Shown: positions 21,730 through 31,940 of the stretch, one piece after another
How positions within the stretch are numbered: the first letter of the stretch is position 1
Layout: the number at the start of each line of letters is the position of its first letter
Assembly: GCA_030849465.1 (NCBI GenBank)
Contig: JARVLF010000019.1
Coordinates: 434,001 to 498,000 of the forward strand
DNA: 64,000 nt
DNA from: Moesziomyces globuligerus
Lineage: Eukaryota > Basidiomycota > Ustilaginomycetes > Ustilaginales > Ustilaginaceae
Reading direction: 5' to 3'
The notes under the pieces: model-generated
Database searches by the model: none
Seen by the model: the letters and a program-made list of their open reading frames with translations, nothing else
What the model was told of the DNA's origin: nothing
Position numbers and translations under genes: made by a program

Positions 21730-24700
21730 TCAGGGGTGGGTCGAGTCGGCCTCGTCCTTGGCCGCAGAGACGCCGCGCGCAGTGGCGACCGACGAGGTGG
21801 AGAAGCTCTCGGGCAACGAGGTCGGCTCCACCTCTGCCAGCGTCGCTGGTGCGGCAGAGGTGGCGGTGACAGTTGCGGAGGTACCAGTCGCAGCGGCAGT
21901 GGCGGCAGTGGGCGTATTGGGCGTTCCGGAATCGAGTCCGCCCGCCACGCCCGCCGCTGCTGCTACCGTCCCAGGCCCCGCGGCGGCGGCTGCCGCAGCC
22001 GCAGCCTCCTTGTGTCTCTTTTCGCGTTCGAGTCTACGCATCGACTTGGACCTAGCGGGCCTCTTTTCCTTTTCCTTGACCGTCGTCTCCTCGTCGCCGC
22101 CAGCTGCGACGACGTCTGCGACCTCGGTCGTCTCGTCCTTGAGCTCGCGCTCGCCAACGGGAGGATCAAACGTCATCTGCGTCCCCATAAACGCATGGTC
22201 GAGCAACTCCTCGGCACTCGGACGCTGGTTGTAATCCAGCTCAAACGTCGCCTCCAAAAACCTCCTACACTCCAAACTGATCTCGTCCGGCAAACTCGGC
22301 TTGCGACCCATACCGATCTGGAACAGCGCCTGCATCTGGTTCAACTCGGCCCACGGATGCGTGCCCGAAATCATCTCGACGACCAAACAACCCAAGGACC
22401 AGATGTCGGCCTTGATCGTATAGCTCGTCTGCTTGACCACCTCGGGTGCCATCCAAAAGACACTCCCCTGCAGACTCGGCCTCGCACCACCTGCGCCCGC
22501 ACTCGCACCTCCACCACCCGCACTCGCCTTATTGGTCGCAAGCACCAGATCCGACTCGACCTTTTTCGAGATGCCAAAGTCCGAGATCTTGATGCCGCCC
22601 TTGTTGTCGACGAGGATGTTGGCGCCCTTGATGTCGCGGTGCATGATGCCGCGGTCGTGCAGGAAAGAAAGGCCCTTGAGGATCTGACGCACAAAGTTGC
22701 GCACCAGCGGCTCCTCGAACGCGCCGTAGTTGCGCAGCAGCGCTACGATGCTGCCGCCCGGCACGTACTCGAGGAAAATGTTGAGGTGACTTCCGTCGGC
22801 AAACGAGTCGAGGTACTGCACGATGTTTTCGTGCTCGAGCGTCTTGAGCAGCTTGATCTCGCTCTCTAGCGCATCGAGCATGCCCTTCTTCCTCTTGTCC
22901 AGATGCGAATCGCCCGAGGGCAACTCGACCTGCTTGACCGCCATCAGCAAGCCCGTCTTGGCATTCATACCCAGGAAGACGTTGCCAAAGGATCCGGCGC
23001 CGATCAACGCACCCTTGTGCCACTTGATCGGCGGCTTGTGCGCCGAAGGCACGTAGACGTCCGAGTGATCGTCGTCCGTGTCCGAGCCGTGCGAGTCGGC
23101 GTCGGAATCGGTATACGCCGAGCCGGTGCTCGAGTCGCTCGTCTCGCCGTGCTCGTCGATCGACCGACGCAGCTCCGAGATCGAGCTCGCGCGCGACGTC
23201 GCATTGCGCGTCACCGCCATCGGATCGCCCAGATGCCGGTCCGACTCGTCGCCGGGCGCCTGCAGCACCGACCCGACCCTCGCCGCACGCACCTTGGCGC
23301 GCGGCGGCGCCTCGAGGTCCGACGACTCGTTGGCCTTTTCTTCATCGTCGTCCTCGTCGCCCTCATCGTCGCTCGGATGGCTGCCCTGCTTGTAGGCGGA
23401 CGAGACGCCGCTCGACGGCCGCGTCGACGCCTCGCCAGGGATGGGGATGGGCACGCCGTCCTCGTCGACCACCCAGCCGCCGCCGGCGCCCGCGAGCGAG
23501 ATGCTCTCGCGGCGGTTCTCGACCTCCTGCGTGATCTCGTCGACGGTGAGCAGGCTGGCGGTCTCAGCGTTGCGCTCGCGCGCTGCGCTGAGGCCGTGTC
23601 GCACCTGCGAGGCGAGGCTACGCCGGCTGCGCGCACTCTCGCCCGAGGCGCGGCGCGAGATGGGCGGCCGGCTGGTGTATGCGCTGTTCTGCGATGTCGA
23701 CGGCTGCATCGCCGCGCCGTGCAGCTGCGCCTTGCCGCCGGCGAAGCCCGAGCTGTAGCCCGTCACAGGCGATCCGACCGCTTTGAGGTCGCGAGACCAC
23801 TCGTCCAACGAGTCGCGGCCCACGACGGGCGGCAGCGTCGGCGGACCCGTCACCGCATGCGCCGCCACCGCCGCGCCGCCGCGCGGATGCGCGTCCTGCG
23901 AATGGCCGTCCTCCGAGCGCGAGTCGTAGCCGATCTGGATGATAGGCGTGGTGCCGCGATCGCGAATGCTGGCTGACGACCTCTCGAGCGAGGCGTGGCC
24001 GGGGGCGTGGCCGTCGAGCGACTCCTTGTGCGGCAGCGGCGGTGCGTCCGGATCGGCCACGAAGCTCCACGTGCTGTTGCGCTTCGACCGCGTGCTCGCC
24101 GAGGCGCGTCCGTAGATGGACCGGCGCGCGGTGCGCTGCAGCGCCTTGGAGTCGGTCGAGGGGAAGAAGTCGGCGAGGTTGGTGTTGATGAGCTCCGACG
24201 GCGGACGCTGGCCGAAAAAGTTGCGGATCTTGCTCGGCTTGCTGCTGACCACCGTCGTCGGCGAGACGGCCTTTGCCTCCTTCTTGGCATGCTTGCCTTC
24301 CTTGGCTGCGCCGAGCGCATGGTTGGCCGCGAGGTTGGCGGTGTGGCTGCTGCTGCTGCTGCTGCTGAACGGCCCGACGCCGAGCCCAGACATGATGCTG
24401 ACCGTCGAGGCGCGCTTCATCTTCTTGCCGCTGATGGTGACACTGCCCGCGTCATCCTCGTCTCCGTTGGCCGCCGAGCCGGGCCCGGCAGGTTGCATCT
24501 GCGCCACGGGCATGCGCTCGCCGAAGAACGCCTCGAGCTTGTTCCTGCCCGAGCGGACGGGCACCCTGCGTGCGTCCTCGCCCGGCAGATGGTTGGGGAT
24601 CCTGCGCAGGGTGAGGCCACGCTCGCGGAGCGGGTCGTGCGGCTGAGGCGCATGGCAGATGGCCAGCAGCTCGTTGTCCGAGAGCGCCTTTGTGTTCTGG

Positions 24701-25100
24701 CCGTCGGCGCTGGTGGCAAAGATGCCCCACGTCTCGGTGGCGCCGAGCTCGTCGCCCGTGGGGCCCTGGTCGGCGGTCGGCGTGTAGCTGTTCCCGCTCG
24801 GGGGCTTGCCAAACTTCTTGAGCACGCGCGCCATGACGTCGTAGGCGTCGCGGCAGTCGCTGACATTGACGATGCGCGTGGTGTTGTCCTCTTCGCTGAT
24901 GAACTTGATGGTGCGGCGCTTGAGGTCCTCGAGCGTGGGCGGATTCGGATTCTGGTATGCTGCCAGCTGGGACGCCATGAGGTTGTAGCCCTCGCCGCTG
25001 TCGACGCGTCGAATGACGCCGGCGGATGACGAGGACTGGACGGGCGAGGCAGCATAGCGTTGCGCGGACGCAAACGGCCCTCGTCCGACCGAGTAGCCGG

Positions 25101-25165
<65 letters not shown>

Positions 25166-26334
25166 TGGATGCCGGAAGGCGTGGTGGGCGTGTTGCCGTG
25201 CGAGTTGGACTCGGAGATGGGCGTGAGGGGCGAGTAGCCGTCGCGGGCGGCGGACGAGTTGGCGTTGCTGCTGCTCGAGTAGGTCTGTGCGCCCGTAGCC
25301 GTGGAGGGCCGGCCGGCGTTGATGCTTGCAGCGCCGGCAAAGGTGGCTGCGGTAGGGCTGTTGGAGGTGAGAGCGCCACGCGACTGGAGCGAGTTGGGTG
25401 CGTTCGAGTAGCCGCTGGCGCCCGTGGCCGTGCTGGGGCGCGTGGACGGCAAGTTGTGGCCGTGAAGGTGGCGTGCCGACGAGAGCGATGAGGTGGCACC
25501 GACGATGGCAGGCGCGGGCCCGCCGCCGATCGAGTTGACCTTGCGATGGAGCGCGCCATCTGCAGTGGCCGGCTTGGAGGTGGAGGCGGAGGAGGAGGCG
25601 GAGGAGTTGGACGAGGCGACGGTGTTCCACACGCTACCGCGGCCTGCACCGGGAGTGAGACCGCGGGCGGCACTGAGGCCAAAGCCCTGGCCGGTGTTGA
25701 GGCCGTTGGCGGGGGAAGGATGGCCGGGCATGCCGCGGGATGCGGACTGCTTCAATGTGAGCGGTGGTGGACGCATCTGGCCGCGACGGAGGCCCATGGA
25801 GTTGGCGCCGAAGCCGGGCGAGATACCGTCGGAAGCCGAATCGGCGAGATGGTCGTGCTCAAGGTACTCGATCTCGCCCTCGTTGGCGTATAGCGGGTGG
25901 GAGGCGAGGGGCGAGAGGGGCGGGAGGGAGACGGCGCTGGGCCTGCGGGCGAGGGCGGCATCGGCGCAGCGCTTGTTGAGGAGTTTGATAGCGGCGGAGA
26001 TGCGGACGCGGTCCTTGACCATGGTGATGCCCATGTGCTTGAGGGCGGCCTGGTCGAGGTCGAGGAGGACCGAGCCGCGGATGTCGTTGTCGGCGAACGT
26101 GGCAGCATGGTGTCCGAGGCGAGCGGCGTTGAGCCAGGCAGCGACGTCTGCATCTTGCCACCTGCTGAGGTCGTCGTAGGTGGGGCCAGAGGGGAGGAAG
26201 GCGGCGGAGAGCGGGGTGGTGGGTCGAGAGCGCGGGCTGCCGGCGGAGGAAGAAGGAGCGCCGAAGTGGGCGGTGATGGCGCCCGATCCCATGGTGAGCG
26301 GAAAGCCCGGGCTTGTGGGGGTAGCTGCGCTCAT
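21730..26334 (-). CDS. kpp4: MAPKKK of the pheromone-response cascade (Ste11 type; Kpp4/Ubc4)
   Basis: One frame of 1534 residues from ATG 26332-26334. Domains in order: SAM (about 58-125, WQDADVAAWLNAARLG), Ras-association (about 472-580, beginning RTIKFISEEDNTTRIVNV), long Ser/Pro-rich linker, and a C-terminal Ser/Thr kinase domain (about 1103-1378) with the glycine loop GAGSFGNVFLG, MAVKQ lysine, HRDIKGANI catalytic loop, DFGISKK and SVFWMAPEV activation segment. The SAM-RA-kinase order is that of fungal Ste11; size and order match U. maydis Kpp4/Ubc4 (known to act between Ubc2/Ras and MAPKK Fuz7 in mating and appressorium formation). A pure run of 22 glutamines lies at residues 390-411. 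The kinase is followed by an unusual Ala/Thr-rich tail of about 155 residues. Confidence 0.94.
25102..25167 (-). repeat. CAG trinucleotide tract encoding 22 glutamines in KPP4
   Basis: Twenty consecutive CTG triplets (plus strand) then TTG and CTG, i.e. CAG-CAA-CAG x20 on the coding strand, coding residues 390-411 between the SAM and RA domains. Almost uninterrupted codon identity makes it a likely length-variable microsatellite. Confidence 0.95.
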
Positions 26335-26905
26335 GGGACGACGAGACGAGGTAGCGCGTGGAACGACCAGAGGGTGGTGTGTTGTTGAGGGGAGCTGGAT
26401 GCGCGAGGCGAGATGGGGAGACTAGCAACACGCAGCTTTGGGTTTCATGAGCGGCGATAGCATGGATGGGTGTGATGCTGAGCGAGCGAGGTGGGAAAGC
26501 CGCGATGGCGACGCTGGAAGGAGCAGCAAAGGTCGCGGGCGATGGTGATGAGGTGTGAGAGCGTGAGTGATGATGGATGCCGTTGGGTTAGCGTCTGTGG
26601 TCAAGCTGCCGGACGTGGAAGCGGCTGGCCACACGTTGCTCGCACTAATCCAGCCGCTTCGCACGCGCCTCGCCAACTGCACCCTGAGCCTCAGCCTCAG
26701 CCTCAGCCTGAGCCTCTCACTCTCACTCTCACTTGGGCGGCTCAATTTCCGAATTACATTTTTCAGATGCGGACCGACACTGGCGCCCACCGACGTCGTG
26801 GTTCCGATGGCTGCAGCGCTTGTTGCCAAAACGTTGCTTCAGAGGTAGTGAGGAGGCCGTGAGCCGTGCGCCGCCAAGAGTGTATGTGAGTCGCAGAGCA
26901 AAGGC
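26335..26905. other. KPP4 upstream region
   Basis: 570 bases between the KPP4 start and the stop of the next minus-strand gene. Contains the hexamer repeat at 26683-26733 and no recognisable gene. Confidence 0.6.
26683..26733. repeat. CCTCAG/CCTGAG and CTCACT hexamer repeat
   Basis: Five CCTSAG hexamers run into three CTCACT hexamers, about 50 bases, in the KPP4 promoter region. Low-complexity; no function shown. Confidence 0.8.
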
Positions 26906-27636
26906 TCAAGCTTGCAGATTGGCGCCGACCTCGTCGTCGTCGTCGTAAGGGTCGTTAGGATAAGCGTAGATACCTTGGATGCCTTGGTGAAAGAGGACCG
27001 GGAGATCGACAGCTGATTCCGGCCCTGCCCTCATGGTCGCCTCGATTTCGAGTGGCATGTCTGTCTTCTCTTCAAAGCATTCCGGGCGGATGGCGACGAT
27101 GCGAACCTGGTCATCATCATGTGACTTTTCGTCCAATATGACAAAGGCAAGGCAAGCAAATGGCGAGTCGTCTGGAGTGAAAGTGGGCACAACGTAGTCC
27201 CGAGCCAGTCGAAGAGGTGTCCATCCGGCAAACTTGCCAGGGATGAGGGTGAGGCGAATGGGATGATCGTCTGGAGACGCCTCGGATGCCAGCTCAGCTT
27301 GTCGACAGATGCGGGCTATAGCCTCATCCGAGAAAGGAGTCGTTGCACTGACGAACAGAGCGACTTTGGCAACCGCAAAGATATCGCTTCGAGACGGGAG
27401 CATCGTTGCGTCAATGGTGGTGAGCGGCAAGTGGGCAACAAAGAGCTTGCCTTTGCGCGTCGGCGCAGCTGAGTGCAGTCCCGCTGGGAAATAGAGCTTG
27501 GCCTTTGCAGCACTGCGGCGCTACCGTTTGGCCTCTTTCTCCGCTCCATGACGTCCAGCATGAGGCCAACTCGCAGCCTGGATTCCCACGACTTGTCTCT
27601 TGAATGTTGTCACCAAACTACCTTGCTTTTGTTCAT
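26906..27636 (-). CDS. Hypothetical small protein, probable two-exon gene
   Basis: The well-supported part is an open frame ending at 26906 with natural amino-acid composition, unlike the Arg/Ser-rich shadows around it. It remains open upstream of the first ATG in frame (27401-27403) into sequence that also looks coding (KLYFPAGLHSA). A consistent model uses a tiny first exon 27622-27636 (MNKSK), donor AAG|GTAGTT, intron 27503-27621 (119 nt), acceptor CAAAG|GCC, and exon 2 26906-27502, giving 203 residues. I recognise no domain. Features: PLRLARDYVVP-type beta-rich middle, a cysteine in RPECFEEK, and an acidic end (DPYDDDDE). If the exon 1 model is wrong, translation from 27403 gives 165 residues. 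Confidence 0.5.
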
Positions 27637-27887
27637 CGTCCAGTCATCACACTCGGCTCAAGAGAGCACACAGCGATTGTTCGGTTCCCCACCCTGAGCA
27701 GGGCGGTACAGGACGATGATGATACGAGTACAATACACGCTCAGCGCGGCCAGCGACTCTCCCGGCCGCGCGAGCACAAAACGACAAGAGCGAGATTAAC
27801 GACAAAGGTCAAAGCGAAAAAGAAAGCACACAGAACCAGCGAGCCGAGACCTGCTCGCTCGACCACGCCCTCGATGACGACAGCGAG

Positions 27888-29039
27888 CTACGACAAGGAG
27901 CCCAGCGCCAGTGCCGACGAAACGAGCAGCGCTAGCGTCCACGTGGCGAGCGACGATGCGCTCAGCGCCGTCAACGACGCCGCGCCGTTTTTGGAGAGCG
28001 CCGACTTGGAATAAGGCACCGGCGTGCCCGATACGAGCGTCGAGTGGCTGTCGACGGCGGATCCAGACGCGCTCGAGCCCGACGAGGTGGGGTTGGTGGG
28101 CACGGCGGCCGGATCGTAGTCCGAGCCCACCGCGTTCGGTGGCGGATTGGACGAAGACGACTTGAGCGAGGGCGAGGCCATGAGCCAGCTGACGGCGCCC
28201 ATGATGTGCTGCTGAAAGACGTCGTCGTTCCACATGGCGTTCGTGTGGCCGAGCGACGTGTAGAAGCTCCTCCCCGCGCCGCCGGATCCCGCGGTCCCCG
28301 ACCGGATCTCCTGCTTGGTCGGATCGGTGCCTCCGCCCACCTTGACGTGCGGGTTGTAGGAGAGCTGTTCGCCCTCCTTCCACCAGGCGATCGGATGCGG
28401 CGAGCCCTGCTCCGAGGCTCGCTGCCGGACGGTCTCGACCGGATCGTCGTACGACGACTCGTCGGCCGTGATGACGTACTGCTTGCCCCACTTGGACGGG
28501 TCCGAGTTGAAGTTGTACATCTCGTCGTACACGCGCCAGGTGGCGTTGAGATGCGCGGTCGAGGGATGCGTGCGGTTGACAATGTTGAGCGTCGCATGCG
28601 TGATCTGCGGATGGTAGTTGAAGTAGGCGCCCACCAGACGGCCGTACCAGTGCTGTTCGTACAGCGCGTCGCACGCCTCGTGCACGCCCATGTAGCCGCC
28701 GCCCGCCTCGATGTACTCGCGCATCGCCTCGGCGCCCGCAGTCGAGAGCGCCTTGCCCGAGACCGAGATGAACATGAGCATGTCAAACTGCGAGAGCCAG
28801 CCGTCGCGTTCAAAGTCGCTCGGATCGTCCGAGTGCACCGTGTCGATGGGCGGATTCGCCGCCTTGGCCAGCTGCTGCACCGCCTTGGTCGCCGTCGGGA
28901 TCGAGTAGTGGTGGAAGCCCTGCGTGTAGGTGTAGATGAGCATCTTTTTGCGCGCCTCGACCGACGCTGGCGCCAGGCTCAGCACCAGCGCGAGCGTCGC
29001 CCATGTTAGCAACGAGAGCGCCTCTCGTGTCGACCTCAT
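27888..29039 (-). CDS. Secreted ThuA-domain protein, probably GPI-anchored
   Basis: Starts at ATG 29037-29039; 383 residues. Residues 1-29 form a signal peptide (hydrophobic core LLTWATLALVLSLAP, cleavage near VEA|RKK). Residues about 30-270 are a ThuA-like, glutamine-amidotransferase-fold domain: MLIYTYTQGFHHYSI, DMLMFISVSGKALS, GGGYMGVHEACDALYE and LVGAYFNYHPQ are the usual blocks. N-glycosylation sequons occur (NRT, NAT). A Ser/Pro-rich stretch (about 300-350) and a hydrophobic end (LATWTLALLVSSALALG) preceded by small residues point to a GPI anchor. ThuA was first tied to trehalose utilisation in rhizobia; the fungal enzymes' substrate is not known. The job at the cell surface is inference. 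Confidence 0.82.
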   Translation of the reverse strand: MRSTREALSLLTWATLALVLSLAPASVEARKKMLIYTYTQGFHHYSIPTATKAVQQLAKAANPPIDTVHSDDPSDFERDGWLSQFDMLMFISVSGKALSTAGAEAMREYIEAGGGYMGVHEACDALYEQHWYGRLVGAYFNYHPQITHATLNIVNRTHPSTAHLNATWRVYDEMYNFNSDPSKWGKQYVITADESSYDDPVETVRQRASEQGSPHPIAWWKEGEQLSYNPHVKVGGGTDPTKQEIRSGTAGSGGAGRSFYTSLGHTNAMWNDDVFQQHIMGAVSWLMASPSLKSSSSNPPPNAVGSDYDPAAVPTNPTSSGSSASGSAVDSHSTLVSGTPVPYSKSALSKNGAASLTALSASSLATWTLALLVSSALALGSLS

Positions 29040-29966
29040 TGCTGCTGCGTGTATGTGTGACGAGTCTGTCGATCCTAAACACGAACCGATCGGACTGGGA
29101 AACGACAAGGCGTGCGCAGAAGCTTTTCAGGGAGGATGGCGACGATGGCCGCCAGCTACGAGCCGTGAACGGGCCTCGAGGAAGGGCTTTTTAGAAGCGC
29201 TGGTTGGGATCGTCGCTGGTGTTTGCGACTTTGACTGAACGAATCTGGGTGGAAAGAGCGTGGTCGAGATGAGAAGCGAGTGGAGAGCGATACTGGGCGA
29301 GTTTTGGGTATTGAAAGAGAGTGTCGCAAGCCGAGAGGAGGGGTGTCGAGAGAGCAGCGGGTCGGAGAGGGGACAAGGGGAGGATCGAGCGAGTGGAGAT
29401 GATGGAGAGAGAAGGGGAGCGAGCGGCGTCAGGGGGAGATGGAGGGATGGGGAGATGGTAGCATTGCATGATGTAGACAGGGTCAACGGGAGGGGGCTCG
29501 AGGGGGCTCGAGGGGGGGCAGTGCTGCTGCTGCGGCGGCTGCTGCGGCGGCAGACGAGGGAGAGGCAAAGTTGACAGGCAGGGTCAGGGAGCGGAGAGTG
29601 AAAAACAGAACAGGCATGGCAGCCGACTCGTCTCAAGCTGGGCGGGACGGGGGCGCAGAGGGGCGAGCGCGATGAGCGACGGCGTCGAGGGGCATGGGCG
29701 CAAACCAGAAAGCGCGCTGCACGGTAGGTTGATGGCTCGACGAGCCGAACGCCGCTCGTGCATCTCTGCCTACATCCGCTTGGCCGTGCATGCATGCGGG
29801 GACAAGCTGCTCATCTGCCTCGCCTTTGCCGGCCTTGTCGCTTTGCGCTTTGCACTTTGCGCAGCCGCAGCCTTGTCGCGAGCTTCGGCTGCTCCCGAAG
29901 GCGATCCCCCATCTCTCGAGCGTGCGAGATGGTCGAGGTAAACACGGCAAAGTTGCAGTCGCCAAG

Positions 29967-29997
29967 AGGCGTCGAGGCGTCGAGGCGTCGAGGCGTG
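29967..29997. repeat. GGCGTCGA octamer repeat
   Basis: About three and a half direct copies of GGCGTCGA. Short tandem repeat, no evident role. Confidence 0.75.
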
Positions 29998-31580
29998 CGG
30001 CTGGAACGGGCGGCTCCGGCATGTCTTTGGCGAGCTCGCGACGGAAGAGCGGCGTGCGAAAAGTCGGCATTGCCAGCGGCGGAGTAACTCAACTCGACTG
30101 ACGTTCGAAGCGGGCCCCAACGCTGGCGCGAGCCGGCGCGCCCACTTTGCGCGTCCGCGTAGAGTGAGCAGACAAGGGCCGTCGAGCCGAGATGCTGGAA
30201 GCGCTTGGCTCTGTAAGTTAGACTCAGCCTTTGCTGGCTTGGTTTGGCCTGTTTGGACAGCTTCATTTCGGGAGTGCGAAATCCAAGCAGGCGATCTGTC
30301 GGCTGCAGAGTGCAGATCGCCGCAACACTCGAGTCGCTGGCAACGCCCAACGCGCATGCACGCTGCAATGCAGCGCACGCACACGCCGCCGCACGCCGCG
30401 CGCCTCGAAATCTCGACGGTCAGCTGGGGCGCGCCTTCCCGACGTAAAGTGAAAAAGAACGCAAGAATGCTCCCGTCTTTCTTCTTCCTTCTCGCGCTGC
30501 GCTTGGTTCGCCAACTGCGTGCACGTTGCCCTTAGCCACCGTCGCTGCCAACGACTGCGCATCATGGTCACAGCTTATTATACTTTCGACTCCGTCATTC
30601 GCCGCAGGGATTCCCGTCTCATTTCTCGTCGATTGCAGCCAAGTTCATGCCGCCATTGTGCACGACAACTTACGAGATTTTGTTATTATACGAACGCAGT
30701 CCACATTTCGTGTTGGTCTCACCGCCCCTTGCCCCCTTTCCCCACGCGCCAGCGTGCCACGCCCCACCCTCGATTCGAAAAAAAAGAGATGCCGAGACAA
30801 GGCAGGCGTTGGCCGGCGCAAGTTAGGCGCGAGTGTGTGCTGGCAACACGCGCAAGGAGGTGCCGAAAATACAGCACCCTGGCTGCACGCACCCACGCGC
30901 CCTCTCAGCCGAGACGCCGGCCGATCCTTTCGCGAAAAAAGAAAAAGTCAAAATGATCGGCCTCCTCGCTAAGAAAAGGGTCCATCAACAGTCATCACGC
31001 TCCCACCGAGCGCTCTTTTCCAACCCTGCCGATCTGGTGTTGATCTCGCTCCAATGACCATGATCACGAGCCAATGTCGCCGAGATGACCGTTCCTGCCT
31101 TGTTCAGACCCGCCGCTCGCTTCTTCCGCGAGCCAGAAATAGCATTCCCGCACTCATCGAGCTCCGCCTCGCCGCGAGGCATGCTCCGCTGCGAGCCGCA
31201 GCGAGACATCGCTGTCGTATGACATTGCAACTGCATGTCGTCTGCTTTGAGCCTCCGCTTCGGCAACAGCTTTCGCACTGTTTACATCAAACCACACGCC
31301 GTCTAGCTCTTGCATGGCCAACCGCCGGAGCTCGTGCGCCCAGACTCTCGGCCTGCACACCAAGCTCCTTGGCCTTACCCGTCTCCAGTCGCCTCACATG
31401 CAACGAGCCATCGCCAAGACGAAGCGCGTGCCAGTCAAAGCCCCCCTCTGAGCTGAGGCGCAGCTGAGCTGGCTTGGCAGCGTGCTTCGTGGCGTCACCC
31501 TGCGCCAAGAAAGCTCCTGGACCTTTCGGGGCACGCGGTTGCAAAAGTGGCTTTCTGTAGCCCGTTCGAGTCTAACAAAC

Positions 31581-31632
31581 TCACGTGAGATAGTCTAACA
31601 CTGACTCTCCTTTCCAGGCCGGGCTCACGTGA
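31581..31632. promoter_or_regulatory. Pair of TCACGTGA E-box palindromes upstream of UTP15
   Basis: Two identical 8-base palindromes, 31581-31588 and 31625-31632, start to start 44 bases apart, 309-360 bases before the UTP15 ATG. TCACGTGA is the classic site of bHLH factors of the Cbf1/Pho4/USF type. Presence is seen; factor and target are inferred. Confidence 0.5.
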
Positions 31633-31650
31633 CATAAGGCAGGGTCTCAC

Positions 31651-31662
31651 TGGAAATTTTTT
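31651..31662. promoter_or_regulatory. RRPE-like AAATTTTTT element upstream of UTP15
   Basis: TGGAAATTTTTT lies about 280 bases upstream of the UTP15 start. It resembles the rRNA-processing element (TGAAAATTTT) of fungal ribosome-biogenesis promoters, which suits a U3 snoRNP gene. Confidence 0.35.
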
Positions 31663-31940
31663 GGATTTCTTCTCGCACCAGACGAGCCAAATCCGCCGAG
31701 CTGCAGCCAAAGCCTCTCCACATCGCTCGGGCGTCTGGCAAATTTGCACATTGACATCGCGAGCACTGTCTGCTTGTCTCGACACCATCCATCACCGACG
31801 ACGACATCCGTACAGATCACGCTCGCATCATCATCACCGGCACTGCGACATCGCAAGGACAGTCAACAACCGCCCCATCACCCGGAAGAGATCGGCGCTG
31901 ACCACATCGCTGCGTTCCATCTCGGACCATCCACGCCACC

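Larger units (their letters stand above)
29040..31940. other. Gene-free divergent region ThuA / UTP15
   Basis: About 2.9 kb. No ORF has coding character; frames are Arg/Ser/Ala-rich shadows of GC-rich DNA. Contents: an octamer repeat (29967-29997), and near UTP15 two TCACGTGA palindromes and an AAATTT element listed separately. An unseen RNA gene cannot be excluded, but no tRNA A/B-box pair was found by eye. Confidence 0.55.

Noticed and set aside
27796..28674. 292-codon minus frame overlapping the ThuA gene
   Set aside because: Different frame of the same strand as a protein with signal peptide and ThuA motifs; a shadow.
29127..29795. 222-codon minus frame in the ThuA/UTP15 gap
   Set aside because: Low-complexity Ser/Pro/Leu/Arg composition from a G-rich tract; nothing resembling a protein family.
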